Assembly (NCBI RefSeq): GCF_019397265.1 | Contig: NZ_CP068985.1 | Location: 6,006,001-6,070,000, forward strand | Direction: 5' to 3' | From: Nonomuraea coxensis DSM 45129 | GTDB taxonomy: Bacteria > Actinomycetota > Actinomycetes > Streptosporangiales > Streptosporangiaceae | DNA: 64,000 nucleotides | Part shown: positions 7,408-14,597 of the stretch, piece after piece | Position numbering within the stretch: position 1 is the stretch's first letter | Layout of the letters: each line of letters begins with the position of its first letter | Program-made: the position numbers and the translations under genes | The notes under the pieces: model-generated | Database searches by the model: none | Told to the model about the DNA's origin: nothing | The model's input: only the letters and a program-made list of their open reading frames with translations

Positions 7408-8160
7408 TCAGTGGTCCACGATCGCGCCGCAGGAGATGTTCACGGTGGCCGAGGTCATCGTCCTCGCCCGGTCGGAGGCGACGAACGCGGCCACGTCGCC
7501 CACGTCGGCGAGCGTCGCGGCCCGGCCGAGCAGGGTGGCCCCGGTGATGGCCGCGTCGATCTCCTCCTTGCCGTCGTAGCCGTCCGGGATGCTCTCGACC
7601 ACGCCGCCGGTCACCATGGTGACGACGCGGACCCCGTGGCGGCCGGCTTCGCACGCCCACTGCCGCCGTACGCCCTCCACGGCGTCGAGCGCGACCTTGA
7701 ACCCGCCGAGTCCCGGCTGCGTCTGCGGCCCGCCGCCGCCGAACATGAGGATCACCCCGGACCTCCGCGGGATCATGTGCCGGACGGCCGCCCTGGTGGT
7801 GAGGAACTGCGTGCGTACGGCGGTGGCGACCGGGTGGACGAAGTCCTCGGGGCTGATCTCCAGCAGCGGCTTCTGCACGTCCCCGACGCCGATGGCGTTG
7901 AAGGAGACGTCGACGCGGCCGTGCCGCGCGGCGACCCCGGCGGCGAGGGCGTCGACGGCGGCCTCGTCGAGCGCGTCCACCTCGGCGACCTCGGCCGTGC
8001 CGCCGGCGGCGCCGATGGCGGCGGCCACGGCGTCGAGCGAGGCCCGGGTGCGGCCGGCGAGCACGACCCTGGCGCCCTCGCGGGCGAAGGCGCGGGCGGC
8101 GGCGCCGCCGATGGGCCCGCCGGCGCCGTACACGATCGCGGTCCTGTCCTGAAGGAGCAT
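7408..8160 (-). CDS. Short-chain dehydrogenase/reductase with altered active site
   Basis: This 250-residue Rossmann protein has the cofactor loop YGAGGPIGG near residue 12, an NADP-favouring Arg after beta-2 (AGRTRAS) and FNAIG in place of NNAG. The catalytic YxxxK is not present: the expected segment reads GLGGFKVALDAVEG, so the Lys is kept but the Tyr position is Leu. It may be an atypical or non-catalytic SDR, or use another acid. I chose ATG 8160 with AAAGG upstream over a TTG nine bases earlier. It is the first gene of the probable SDR-ArsR-SRPBCC operon. Confidence 0.82.
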   Translation of the reverse strand: MLLQDRTAIVYGAGGPIGGAAARAFAREGARVVLAGRTRASLDAVAAAIGAAGGTAEVAEVDALDEAAVDALAAGVAARHGRVDVSFNAIGVGDVQKPLLEISPEDFVHPVATAVRTQFLTTRAAVRHMIPRRSGVILMFGGGGPQTQPGLGGFKVALDAVEGVRRQWACEAGRHGVRVVTMVTGGVVESIPDGYDGKEEIDAAITGATLLGRAATLADVGDVAAFVASDRARTMTSATVNISCGAIVDH

Positions 8161-8165
8161 GGTAT

Positions 8166-8197
8166 TCAACCTTTCGGTTTATCAACCTACTGGTTGA
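8166..8197 (-). promoter_or_regulatory. Two adjacent 16-bp palindromes at the SDR promoter
   Basis: TCAACC-TACT-GGTTGA (8182-8197) is perfect, and TCAACC-TTTC-GGTTTA (8166-8181) is nearly so; they abut without a gap. A minus-strand -10 TATATT (8202-8197) overlaps the first, and the ribosome binding site overlaps the second. The position favours repression, probably by the ArsR protein encoded in the operon. Confidence 0.72.
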
Positions 8198-8240
8198 ATA
8201 TAGGCACGCGCGGAGCGCCGCCGTCAAGAGGGCAAGGGGA

Positions 8241-8600
8241 TCAGAGCGGGCGGCGGCCGGCGAACCCGAGGTCGGTGCGGTGGTACCAGGCCAGCTCCGG
8301 CTCGCCCTCGATCCAGCAGAGCCGCACGGACACGCCGTCGAGCATCGCGGGGAAGTCCACCAGCACGGGCGCGACGCCCTTCACCTCGATGCCCCGCTCG
8401 GCCCATCCGCCGAGGATCTCCTCGATCCGGGCCTCCAGCGCCTTGATCTCGGGGAGGCCGCCGAGCTCCGAGGAGCCGCGCGTCCGCCGGTCGTGGGCGA
8501 TCTCGGCGAGGTCGGCGCGGGCGGCGACGACCAGCCCGGCGTCGTCGATGATCTCCGGCAGCAGGGCGCGGGCCTCGTCGACGGTGAACAGGCGGTTCAT
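8241..8600 (-). CDS. DUF2203 family protein
   Basis: This 119-residue protein matches DUF2203: an N-terminal FTVDEARALLPEII, a helical middle with an RTRGSSELGGLPE segment, and the C-terminal block VRLCWIEGEPELAWYHR. The function of the family is unknown; it is cytoplasmic and mostly helical. ATG 8600 is preferred because TAACGT lies seven bases upstream and a purine-rich GGGCGGG fills the gap. That -10 includes the stop codon of the GntR gene directly upstream. Confidence 0.85.
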   Translation of the reverse strand: MNRLFTVDEARALLPEIIDDAGLVVAARADLAEIAHDRRTRGSSELGGLPEIKALEARIEEILGGWAERGIEVKGVAPVLVDFPAMLDGVSVRLCWIEGEPELAWYHRTDLGFAGRRPL

Positions 8601-8607
8601 CCCGCCC

Positions 8608-8613
8608 ACGTTA
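8608..8613 (-). promoter_or_regulatory. -10 element TAACGT formed by the GntR gene's stop codon
   Basis: On the minus strand TAACGT begins with the TAA stop of the upstream GntR gene and is followed by seven bases and the DUF2203 ATG. One triplet would serve both purposes. Confidence 0.5.
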
Positions 8614-9297
8614 GCGGTTCGGCTCGTAGGCGTGGACGAGCAGTTTCTCGGCGTGGTCGAGGTAGTCGTCGAGATAGGCGGCGGCCTCCTCCCGCCGGCC
8701 GGACTCGACGAGCCCGAGCAGCACCCGGTTGCGCTCGACGAACGGCTCGTGGAAGGCGCGCGGGTTGTCCATCACGTGGAAGACCAGCCGCAGCTCGGCG
8801 AGGAGCTGGCGCATGAGCTCGTCGATCCTGGGGCTGCCGTTGAGCGAGACGAGGGCCTGGTGGAAGCGGATGTTGGCGGTGCCGACCCGCTGCCAGTCGT
8901 CCTCGGCGGCGGCCCGCTCGGCGTCGCGCATGGCCTCCCTGACCAGCGCGAGGATTTCCCGCGACGGCGGGCGGCGCACGGCCGAGCCCTCCAGGACGCG
9001 CCGCACCCGGTAGAGGTCGACCACGTCCTCGACGGATGGGAGGCGGACGAACACGCCGCGGTTGAGCTGGTGGTCGAGCAGCCGCTCGTGCCCGAGCAGC
9101 CGGAACGCCTCGCGCAGCGTGTTGCGCGAGACGCGCAGGGCCTCGGAGATGGCCTCCTCGGAGAGCCGCCTGCCAGGCGGGAAGAAGCCCTCGCTGATGC
9201 GCTCGCGCAGGATGTCGGCCACGCGCTCGGCCGTGCTGCTGCGCCCCAGGCGCGGCCGGTCCTGGGAGAGATCGGCGACGAGGTCCTCCACCGTCAC
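8611..9297 (-). CDS. GntR-family regulator, FadR/FCD type
   Basis: This 228-residue regulator has a GntR winged helix (about residues 20-85, with RVADILRERISEGFFPPG and SEEAISEALRVSRNTLREAF). An all-helical FCD ligand domain follows; its metal ligands are probably in FHQALVSL and related His residues. FCD regulators usually sense organic acids. The GTG at 9297 has no clear ribosome binding site. It is divergent from an MHS transporter with a 98-base shared control region containing a matching palindrome, so it very likely controls that transporter. Confidence 0.9.
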   Translation of the reverse strand: MTVEDLVADLSQDRPRLGRSSTAERVADILRERISEGFFPPGRRLSEEAISEALRVSRNTLREAFRLLGHERLLDHQLNRGVFVRLPSVEDVVDLYRVRRVLEGSAVRRPPSREILALVREAMRDAERAAAEDDWQRVGTANIRFHQALVSLNGSPRIDELMRQLLAELRLVFHVMDNPRAFHEPFVERNRVLLGLVESGRREEAAAYLDDYLDHAEKLLVHAYEPNR

Positions 9298-9326
9298 AGG
9301 AAATCATGGAGCAAATCCCTTGTCGA

Positions 9327-9339
9327 ATTGTTGAACGAT
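9327..9339. promoter_or_regulatory. Palindromic operator between GntR and MHS transporter genes
   Basis: ATTGTTGAACGAT matches its own reverse complement at 10 of 12 non-central positions. It lies midway between the divergent starts and suits an FCD-type GntR dimer. A further CAACGAT half-site lies nearer the transporter. Confidence 0.55.
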
Positions 9340-9395
9340 CCTTACGTTGAATTCAGCCCCCTCAACGATTCCCCCCACGATGAAGGAGCAATCGG

Positions 9396-10715
9396 ATGGC
9401 AGGCTCCGCTCGACAGACCCGGCGGGTGATCCTCGCCGGCCTGATCGGCACCTCGCTGGAGTGGTACGACTTCTTCCTCTACACCACGGCCGCGACGCTG
9501 GTCTTCCCGAAGCTGTTCTTCCCGTCCCTCGACCCCTTCAACGCGACGCTCGCCTCGCTGACCACCAACGCGGTGGCGTTCGTCGCCCGGCCGCTCGGCG
9601 GGGTGGTGTTCGGCCACTTCGGCGACCGGGCGGGCCGCAAGACCGTGCTGGTGGTGACGTTGCTGGTGATGGGGATCGCGACGTTCCTCATCGGCGTGCT
9701 CCCCGGGTACGCGAGCGTGGGGATCGCGGCGCCGGTCCTGCTGGCGCTGCTGCGCTTCGTCCAGGGGCTCGGGCTCGGCGGCGAGTGGGGCGGCGCGGTC
9801 ATCATGTCGCTGGAGCACGGCGACGGGCGGCGGCGCGGCTTCAACGCGAGCTGGCCGCAGGTCGGCGTGCCCGCCGGGTACGTCCTCGCCACCGGCCTGC
9901 TGACGCTGCTGTCCCTCGTCCAGTCGGACGCGGCGTTCCTGTCCTGGGGTTGGCGGGTGCCGTTCCTGCTGTCGGGGGCGCTGGTGTTCGTCGGCCTGTG
10001 GGTGCGGCTGAGGATCACCGAGTCGCCGCTGTTCGCCGAGGTCGAGCAGAGCGGGGCCAAGGCGAGGATGCCGCTGGTCGAGGTGCTGCGCACGCACCCG
10101 CGCGCCCTGCTGTCGGCCTTCACCGCCCGCATCGGGGTGGACGTGGCGTTCTACACCTTCACCGTCTACATCATCGTCTACCTGACCGGGTCGCTCGGCC
10201 TGCCGCGTTCGTACGCGCTGAACGCCGTGCTCATCGGCTCGGCGCTGCAGCTCGCGCTGATCCCGCTGTTCGGCGCGCTGTCGGACCGGCTGGGGCGGCG
10301 GCCGGTGTACCTCGCGGGGGTCGTCGGGGCCGCGGTGTGGGTGTTCGCGTTCTTCCCGCTGCTGGACACGAGGTCGTTCCCGCTGATCGCGCTGGCCGCG
10401 GTGGTGGCACTGGTGACGCACGCCGCCATGTACGGGCCGCAGGCCGCCTTCATCGCCGAGCTGTTCACCACCCGGCTGCGCTACAGCGGCGCGTCCATGG
10501 GCTACCAGGTGGCCGGCATCGTGGGCGGCGCGCTGGCGCCGATCATCGCGCTGCAGCTCTTCGAGGCGTACGGGAGCACGGTGGCGGTGTCGGCGTACGT
10601 GGTCGCCGCCCTGGCGGTCACCGCCGTGGGCCTGGCCATCGCCCCGGAGACCCGCGACATGGACCTCGCTCCGGCGGCGGAGCCCGCCTCCCGCCCGGTG
10701 GAGCCGCTCGCCTGA
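9396..10715 (+). CDS. MHS-family (metabolite:H+ symporter) MFS transporter
   Basis: This 439-residue, 12-segment permease belongs to the metabolite:H+ symporter branch of the MFS (ShiA, ProP, KgtP relatives). Typical signatures are GTSLEWYDFFLY in helix 1, GHFGDRAGRKTVL in loop 2-3 and RFVQGLGLGGEWGGA in helix 4. GAAGGAG precedes the ATG. The divergent FCD regulator suggests a carboxylate substrate such as shikimate, protocatechuate or a dicarboxylate; none can be named from sequence. A perfect 12-bp hairpin follows. Confidence 0.9.
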   Translation: MAGSARQTRRVILAGLIGTSLEWYDFFLYTTAATLVFPKLFFPSLDPFNATLASLTTNAVAFVARPLGGVVFGHFGDRAGRKTVLVVTLLVMGIATFLIGVLPGYASVGIAAPVLLALLRFVQGLGLGGEWGGAVIMSLEHGDGRRRGFNASWPQVGVPAGYVLATGLLTLLSLVQSDAAFLSWGWRVPFLLSGALVFVGLWVRLRITESPLFAEVEQSGAKARMPLVEVLRTHPRALLSAFTARIGVDVAFYTFTVYIIVYLTGSLGLPRSYALNAVLIGSALQLALIPLFGALSDRLGRRPVYLAGVVGAAVWVFAFFPLLDTRSFPLIALAAVVALVTHAAMYGPQAAFIAELFTTRLRYSGASMGYQVAGIVGGALAPIIALQLFEAYGSTVAVSAYVVAALAVTAVGLAIAPETRDMDLAPAAEPASRPVEPLA

Positions 10716-10748
10716 GACGTGACCGTTCCCTTCCGTCTGCCGCGAATG

Positions 10749-10778
10749 CGCGGGCGGCGGCTGCCACCGCCGCCCGCG
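10749..10778 (+). terminator. Hairpin after the MHS transporter
   Basis: CGCGGGCGGCGG (10749-10760) pairs perfectly with CCGCCGCCCGCG (10767-10778) over a six-base loop, a very stable stem in the gap before the next gene. Confidence 0.65.
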
Positions 10779-10795
10779 TGGAAAGGGGGTCATCG

Positions 10796-11087
10796 ATGAG
10801 GACCGTCCTGGCCGTCGTCGCCGCGCTGATCGCCGTCCCCCTGCCCATCGGGGGCGTGGGGGGGCCTGGAGAGCTCGGACCTGAGGGCGTCCGGCAGCAA
10901 CGCCGTCACCGCGAGGGTGCAGAACGCGGTCAACGCCTCCCTGGCCCGCGACCTGCCGGCCACGCTTCAGTACGGCTACGACAAGTGCCCGGCCTGCGCC
11001 GAGATCGAGAAGCTGCGCTCGCTGCCGCAGGGCGTCACGGTCTACGCCCCGGGCAGCCCGCGGTCGGTGGTCGTGCCCTCACGCTGA
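10796..11087 (+). pseudogene. Frameshifted small secreted-protein gene (G7 run)
   Basis: The ATG at 10796, after GGAAAGGGGG, opens a signal-peptide-like stretch (MRTVLAVVAALIAVPLP). From the run of seven G at 10858-10864 the sensible frame shifts by one. The second frame gives LESSDLRASGSNAVTARVQN, later YGYDKCPACAEIEKL, and stops at 11085-11087. That frame has no start of its own. Removing one G would join the two into a protein of about 96 residues with an exported N-terminus and a CPAC cysteine pair. It may be a real pseudogene, a sequencing error or slippage. I do not recognise the family. Confidence 0.65.
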
Positions 11088-12386
11088 CGGGGCGGCGGGC
11101 ACGTCCGCCGGCCGGCGGGCACGCCACCGCCCCTTGAACGCCGCCATCGACACGAGGAACAGGACCTGCCCGGCGAGCGCCACCCCGAGCCAGGTCTGCC
11201 AGCCGGACGCCTCGACCACCATCGGCGAGACGACCAGCAGCGCCACGATCATGACGCGGACGACCATGCCCCAGATGCCGAGGGCGGAGCCCTGCAGCCG
11301 GGAATCGACGTCCTCGGCGTTCTCGGAGAAGCTGGCCATCCACGGCACGTACGCGACGCCCATGAACAGGTAGAGCAGCGCGTAGACGACGGTGACCCGG
11401 CCGGCGGGGACGCCGGGCCCGATCAGCGCGATGAAGTAGCCGAGCGTCGCCACGGTCAGCACGGTCCCGGCGGCGATGAACGGCTTGCGGAGCTGCAGCC
11501 GGTCGGACAGCCGGCCGACGACGACCACCGCGACCGCGTTGAGCACGATGCCGAGCGCGACGACGCGGTTGGCGGCGGCCGGGTCCATGCCGAACCCGCC
11601 GCTGAGTATGGTCTGCCCGAAGATCGCGAACGTCCAGTAGAGGACCTGCCAGCCGGTGTTGCCGAGGACGTGCGCCCACAGGTGCGGATGGCGGAAGAGC
11701 TCGGCGAGGCGGGCATGGTAGGCGTGGCCCTCGGCCGCGGCTTCGACCTCGGCCTCGTGGTGCATCACCTCGGCCCGCAGCGCCGCCGACGGCTCGGCGA
11801 TCTTCCAGATGATGACCGCGCACAGGCTCAGCGAGACGACGCCCATGATGATCGCCTGCGAGCGCCAGGAGTTGCCGAACAGCGGGAGCGTGAAACCCGC
11901 GATGGCGGAGGCCAGGAACGATGCCCCGACCGGCCCCCACGTCCAGAACGCGAACGCCTGCGCCCGTCCCATGCGGGGCGAGAAGTCGCGTACCAGCGAG
12001 GCGGTGATCGTGATGCCGGCGCCCTCGATGAACAGCATGAGGCAGCGCACCCAGAAGAGCCCGGCGACGCTGTCCACGGTGGCGAGCAGGAAGTTGCAGG
12101 CGGCCGTGATCGTCAGGGTGGGCACCAGGATGGTGACCCGGCCCCACCGGTCGGACAGGATCCCGCCGAACCCCGCCGACAGGCCGCCCACCAGCACCGA
12201 CAGCGCGGCGATCTGGCCGTAGACGGTCAGCGACATGTCGAGGTCCTGCATGAGCAGCGGCAGGATGGTGGCGATCGTGGTCTCGAAGTTGGCGACCAGG
12301 CTCGCCAGCACGGCGATGGACAGCAGGAAGATCCTGCGGCGGCCCACCGGATAGACGCTCAGCTCACGGACATAGAACGGCTTCAT
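11079..12386 (-). CDS. MFS transporter
   Basis: This 435-residue protein has 12 predicted membrane segments in two bundles, with the loop 2-3 signature GGILSDRWGRVTI and a long central cytoplasmic loop holding EVMHHEAEVEAAAEGHAYH. The counterpart loop VVGRLSDRLQLRKPF occurs in the second half. ATG 12386 follows GGAGG and is preferred to an upstream in-frame start that would add a non-membrane tail. Substrate is unknown. The gene converges on the frameshifted small gene and overlaps it by nine bases. Confidence 0.86.
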   Translation of the reverse strand: MKPFYVRELSVYPVGRRRIFLLSIAVLASLVANFETTIATILPLLMQDLDMSLTVYGQIAALSVLVGGLSAGFGGILSDRWGRVTILVPTLTITAACNFLLATVDSVAGLFWVRCLMLFIEGAGITITASLVRDFSPRMGRAQAFAFWTWGPVGASFLASAIAGFTLPLFGNSWRSQAIIMGVVSLSLCAVIIWKIAEPSAALRAEVMHHEAEVEAAAEGHAYHARLAELFRHPHLWAHVLGNTGWQVLYWTFAIFGQTILSGGFGMDPAAANRVVALGIVLNAVAVVVVGRLSDRLQLRKPFIAAGTVLTVATLGYFIALIGPGVPAGRVTVVYALLYLFMGVAYVPWMASFSENAEDVDSRLQGSALGIWGMVVRVMIVALLVVSPMVVEASGWQTWLGVALAGQVLFLVSMAAFKGRWRARRPADVPAAPSA

Positions 12387-12486
12387 TCCCCGCCTCCGGG
12401 CCGACCGCCTTGGGACGTCACTCCAGAACCGGCTTCTAGTTGCTCCCAAGCTCGGCTTTCCGCGCGTCCAAGTCAACGAGCGGCGC

Positions 12487-12509
12487 GATCACGATGTGAT
12501 CTCGATCAC
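12487..12509. promoter_or_regulatory. Two overlapping perfect palindromes (three alternating half-sites)
   Basis: GATCAC-GAT-GTGATC (12487-12501) and GTGATC-TC-GATCAC (12496-12509) share the middle half-site. They lie between the divergent MFS and CbiX-like genes, so two dimers of one regulator could compete for the centre. The regulator is unknown. Confidence 0.6.
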
Positions 12510-12583
12510 CGCTCGGTCGTCGTGACGGAATCGCCATCAATTCCCGGAACAAGCCTCATGGAATGGGCATAAACTGCGCGCCT

Positions 12584-13351
12584 GTGAGCCTGCCTGTACG
12601 TGAACGTTCCCCGCGCCCGGGCGGCGGTCGTCACCGCCGTCCCGTGCCCACGTCCCTGCCGCCGGACGCTCCCATGCTCGTGCTCGCCACCCCCGGCGAC
12701 ACCTCCGGAGTGGCGGAGGAGATCGCAGCCGTCGTGCGCGTCGACAATCCGCAGATCGAGGTACGGCTGACGAGCGTTACCGACCTGGCGGGCGCGCTGC
12801 CCGGCGGGCGCGAGGCCGTGGTGGTGCCGCTGCTCACCTGGGAAGACCCCGTCGTCATGGCCGAGATCGGCAAGGCCGTGGCCGCCACCGGCAGCGGCGC
12901 CGTGGTCACCGACGCGCTCGGCCCCCACCCGCTGCTGGCCGAGGCTCTGCACATCCGGCTGGCCGAGCGCGGCCTCGCCCGCGCCGACCGGGTGCGGCTG
13001 CTCAACGTCTCCAGTCCCGTCGACGCCGTCATCCTCGGCACCGTCGGCGGCGAGCGCGCGGTGCGGGCCGTGCAGGCCACCGCCGTGCTGCTGGCCTCCC
13101 GGCTCACCCTCCCGGTCGTCGCCGCCTCGCTCGACACCGAGCCGGGCGTGAGCGTGGCCGCCCAGCGGCTGCGGGCGGCCGGGGCGGAGCGGCTGGCCAT
13201 CGCCCCCTGCATGATCGGCCACGAGGCGCCCGCCGGGACGGTCGAGCGCGCCGCCGAGCAGATCGACGCCGGCCACGCCGAGCCGCTCGGCGCGCACGGC
13301 GCCGTAGCCGAACTTGTAGCCCGAGCTTACGGTAGTCAACTCGCCACTTGA
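12584..13351 (+). CDS. CbiX / sirohydrochlorin chelatase-like protein
   Basis: This 255-residue protein resembles two-lobed chelatases of the CbiX/SirB fold. The second lobe has the characteristic RLRAAGAERLAIAPCMIGHE; the first begins MLVLATPGDTSGVAEEIAA. In ordinary CbiX proteins this first strand ends with a catalytic AHGS; here the place reads LATPGD, so the first metal-binding His is missing. It may not insert metal. The GTG at 12584 lies eight bases after TAAACT; an internal ATG at 12674 would start directly at the fold and is an alternative. Confidence 0.66.
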   Translation: MSLPVRERSPRPGGGRHRRPVPTSLPPDAPMLVLATPGDTSGVAEEIAAVVRVDNPQIEVRLTSVTDLAGALPGGREAVVVPLLTWEDPVVMAEIGKAVAATGSGAVVTDALGPHPLLAEALHIRLAERGLARADRVRLLNVSSPVDAVILGTVGGERAVRAVQATAVLLASRLTLPVVAASLDTEPGVSVAAQRLRAAGAERLAIAPCMIGHEAPAGTVERAAEQIDAGHAEPLGAHGAVAELVARAYGSQLAT

Positions 13352-13382
13352 CAAGGGCTTGTGAAGATCGCGGGAATCGCGT

Positions 13383-13388
13383 TACCGT
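13383..13388 (+). promoter_or_regulatory. -10 element TACCGT of the GNAT gene
   Basis: TACCGT is followed by six bases and the ATG at 13395. TTGTGA (13359-13364) 18 bases upstream could be the -35. A leaderless transcript is predicted. Confidence 0.55.
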
Positions 13389-13394
13389 CTGCGC

Positions 13395-13943
13395 ATGCGG
13401 CGCGTGGTATGCAACGGTTTGCGACTCGGCCTTCGTGATGTCACGGAGGCCGACGTCCCCGCCTTGCACGCCGTCTACGGCGACGCCGCCGCCACCCAGC
13501 ACATGCCGTTCGCGCCCCGCTCGCCACGGGAGGTCGCCGATCTCGTCGGGCAGGCCATGGAGGCCGCCCGCGCCGAGCCGCGCCTGCTGTACGTGCTCGC
13601 CGTGGTGGACGCCGAGCACCGCGACGTCATCGGCGTGGCCCGGCTGCGCATCGAGCCGGAGCACCCGCACAGCGCCGAGATCGGCTTCGGCCTCCATCCC
13701 CACCAGTGGGGGCGCGGCATCGGCACCGACCTGGTGCGGCTGCTGCTGTCGTTCGGGTTCAAGCAGCTCGGGCTGCACCGCATCTGGGGCGCCCGCTCCC
13801 CCTCCAACCTGCCCGCCCAGCTCGCCATGCTGACCGCCGGCATGGTCGAGGAGGGCCGCATCCGGCACCACCTGCGCACGCCCGCCGGCTGGCGGGACTC
13901 CGTCGTGCACTCGGTGCTCGAAGACGAATGGACCGAACGCTAG
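13395..13943 (+). CDS. GNAT acetyltransferase, RimJ/RimL type
   Basis: This 182-residue GNAT protein transfers acetyl groups from acetyl-CoA. It has LRLGLRDVTEADVPAL at the N-terminus, the beta-4 region AEIGFGLHPHQWGRGIGTDL containing the CoA-binding Q/RxxGxG/A loop (WGRGIGTD), and the LHRIWGARSPSN block typical of RimJ/RimL proteins. The substrate (a protein N-terminus or a small molecule) cannot be told. It has its own leaderless promoter. Confidence 0.9.
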   Translation: MRRVVCNGLRLGLRDVTEADVPALHAVYGDAAATQHMPFAPRSPREVADLVGQAMEAARAEPRLLYVLAVVDAEHRDVIGVARLRIEPEHPHSAEIGFGLHPHQWGRGIGTDLVRLLLSFGFKQLGLHRIWGARSPSNLPAQLAMLTAGMVEEGRIRHHLRTPAGWRDSVVHSVLEDEWTER

Positions 13944-14098
13944 CGCCGCGCGGACGACTTCTCCCAGCGCCACCATTCTTTCGCGCCCTGTCAAGGAAGC
14001 TCCGCCAATTCCCCGGCCATTACCTCGCCCCGGTCAAGTGCGCCGGGAATTGTCGGTGCGGCACCCTACGATGAGCCTCCTCACGGAGGGATGGCCTG

Positions 14099-14530
14099 AT
14101 GCTCGACTCGCTGATCGTGCCGTTGTTCGTCACCACGGACCTGCCGCCCGACGCCGACCTGGCCGGGTTCGGCGAGCTGCTCGCCGAAACGGTGCGCGAG
14201 CTGGGCGGCGGCTACCCGGGGTCCCTCGCCGGGCGGGTGTTCTGGCTCGACCGTCCCGTGCCGGCCGGGCAGCGGCCCGCCGCCGAGGGCGAGCTGCGCT
14301 TCGCCGGCATGCTCGGCCACCTCACCGCCACCGGGCCCGGCCACACCGTACGCGCGGTCGTCGGCGACGTGCGGCGCGCGGTCGGCGCCGCCGTGGCGGA
14401 GCGCTACGGCGACGTGGGCGTGACCCCGGCCGTCTTCGCCATCCGCGACCAGGACGTCCGCGACCGCACCCCCGACACCGCCCTCCCCCTCCCGATTCGC
14501 CACACGACGGCAGTGCTGTCCCACCTTTAG
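14099..14530 (+). CDS. Hypothetical protein, 143 residues
   Basis: GGAGGG upstream and coherent codon use support this frame. The product is soluble-looking, with an acidic N-terminal part (LPPDADLAGFGELLAETV) and a C-terminal block AVGAAVAERYGDVGVTPAVFAIRDQDVRD that suggests alternating helix and strand. There is no signal peptide, membrane segment or Cys. I recognise no family. It converges on the CHAT gene with a 67-base gap; no functional link can be claimed from position alone. Confidence 0.6.
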   Translation: MLDSLIVPLFVTTDLPPDADLAGFGELLAETVRELGGGYPGSLAGRVFWLDRPVPAGQRPAAEGELRFAGMLGHLTATGPGHTVRAVVGDVRRAVGAAVAERYGDVGVTPAVFAIRDQDVRDRTPDTALPLPIRHTTAVLSHL

Positions 14531-14597
14531 CCCGGCGCTCTCCACCTGTAGCCCGCGCGACAGACCGGGGCTCCGCAGGCCGAGCGGCGCGTCCACG

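Noticed and set aside
6883..9429. 848-codon plus-strand open frame
   Set aside because: It runs antisense through five recognisable minus-strand genes (SRPBCC, ArsR, SDR, DUF2203, GntR) and has a low-complexity translation.
9396..10715. MHS transporter as the PcaK uptake partner of the pca operon
   Set aside because: It lies 20 kb away with its own FCD regulator and operator; nothing in the sequence links it to protocatechuate.
14099..14530. Hypothetical protein as the dedicated partner or substrate of the CHAT protease
   Set aside because: It is convergent, not co-transcribed, and no sequence feature supports a link.
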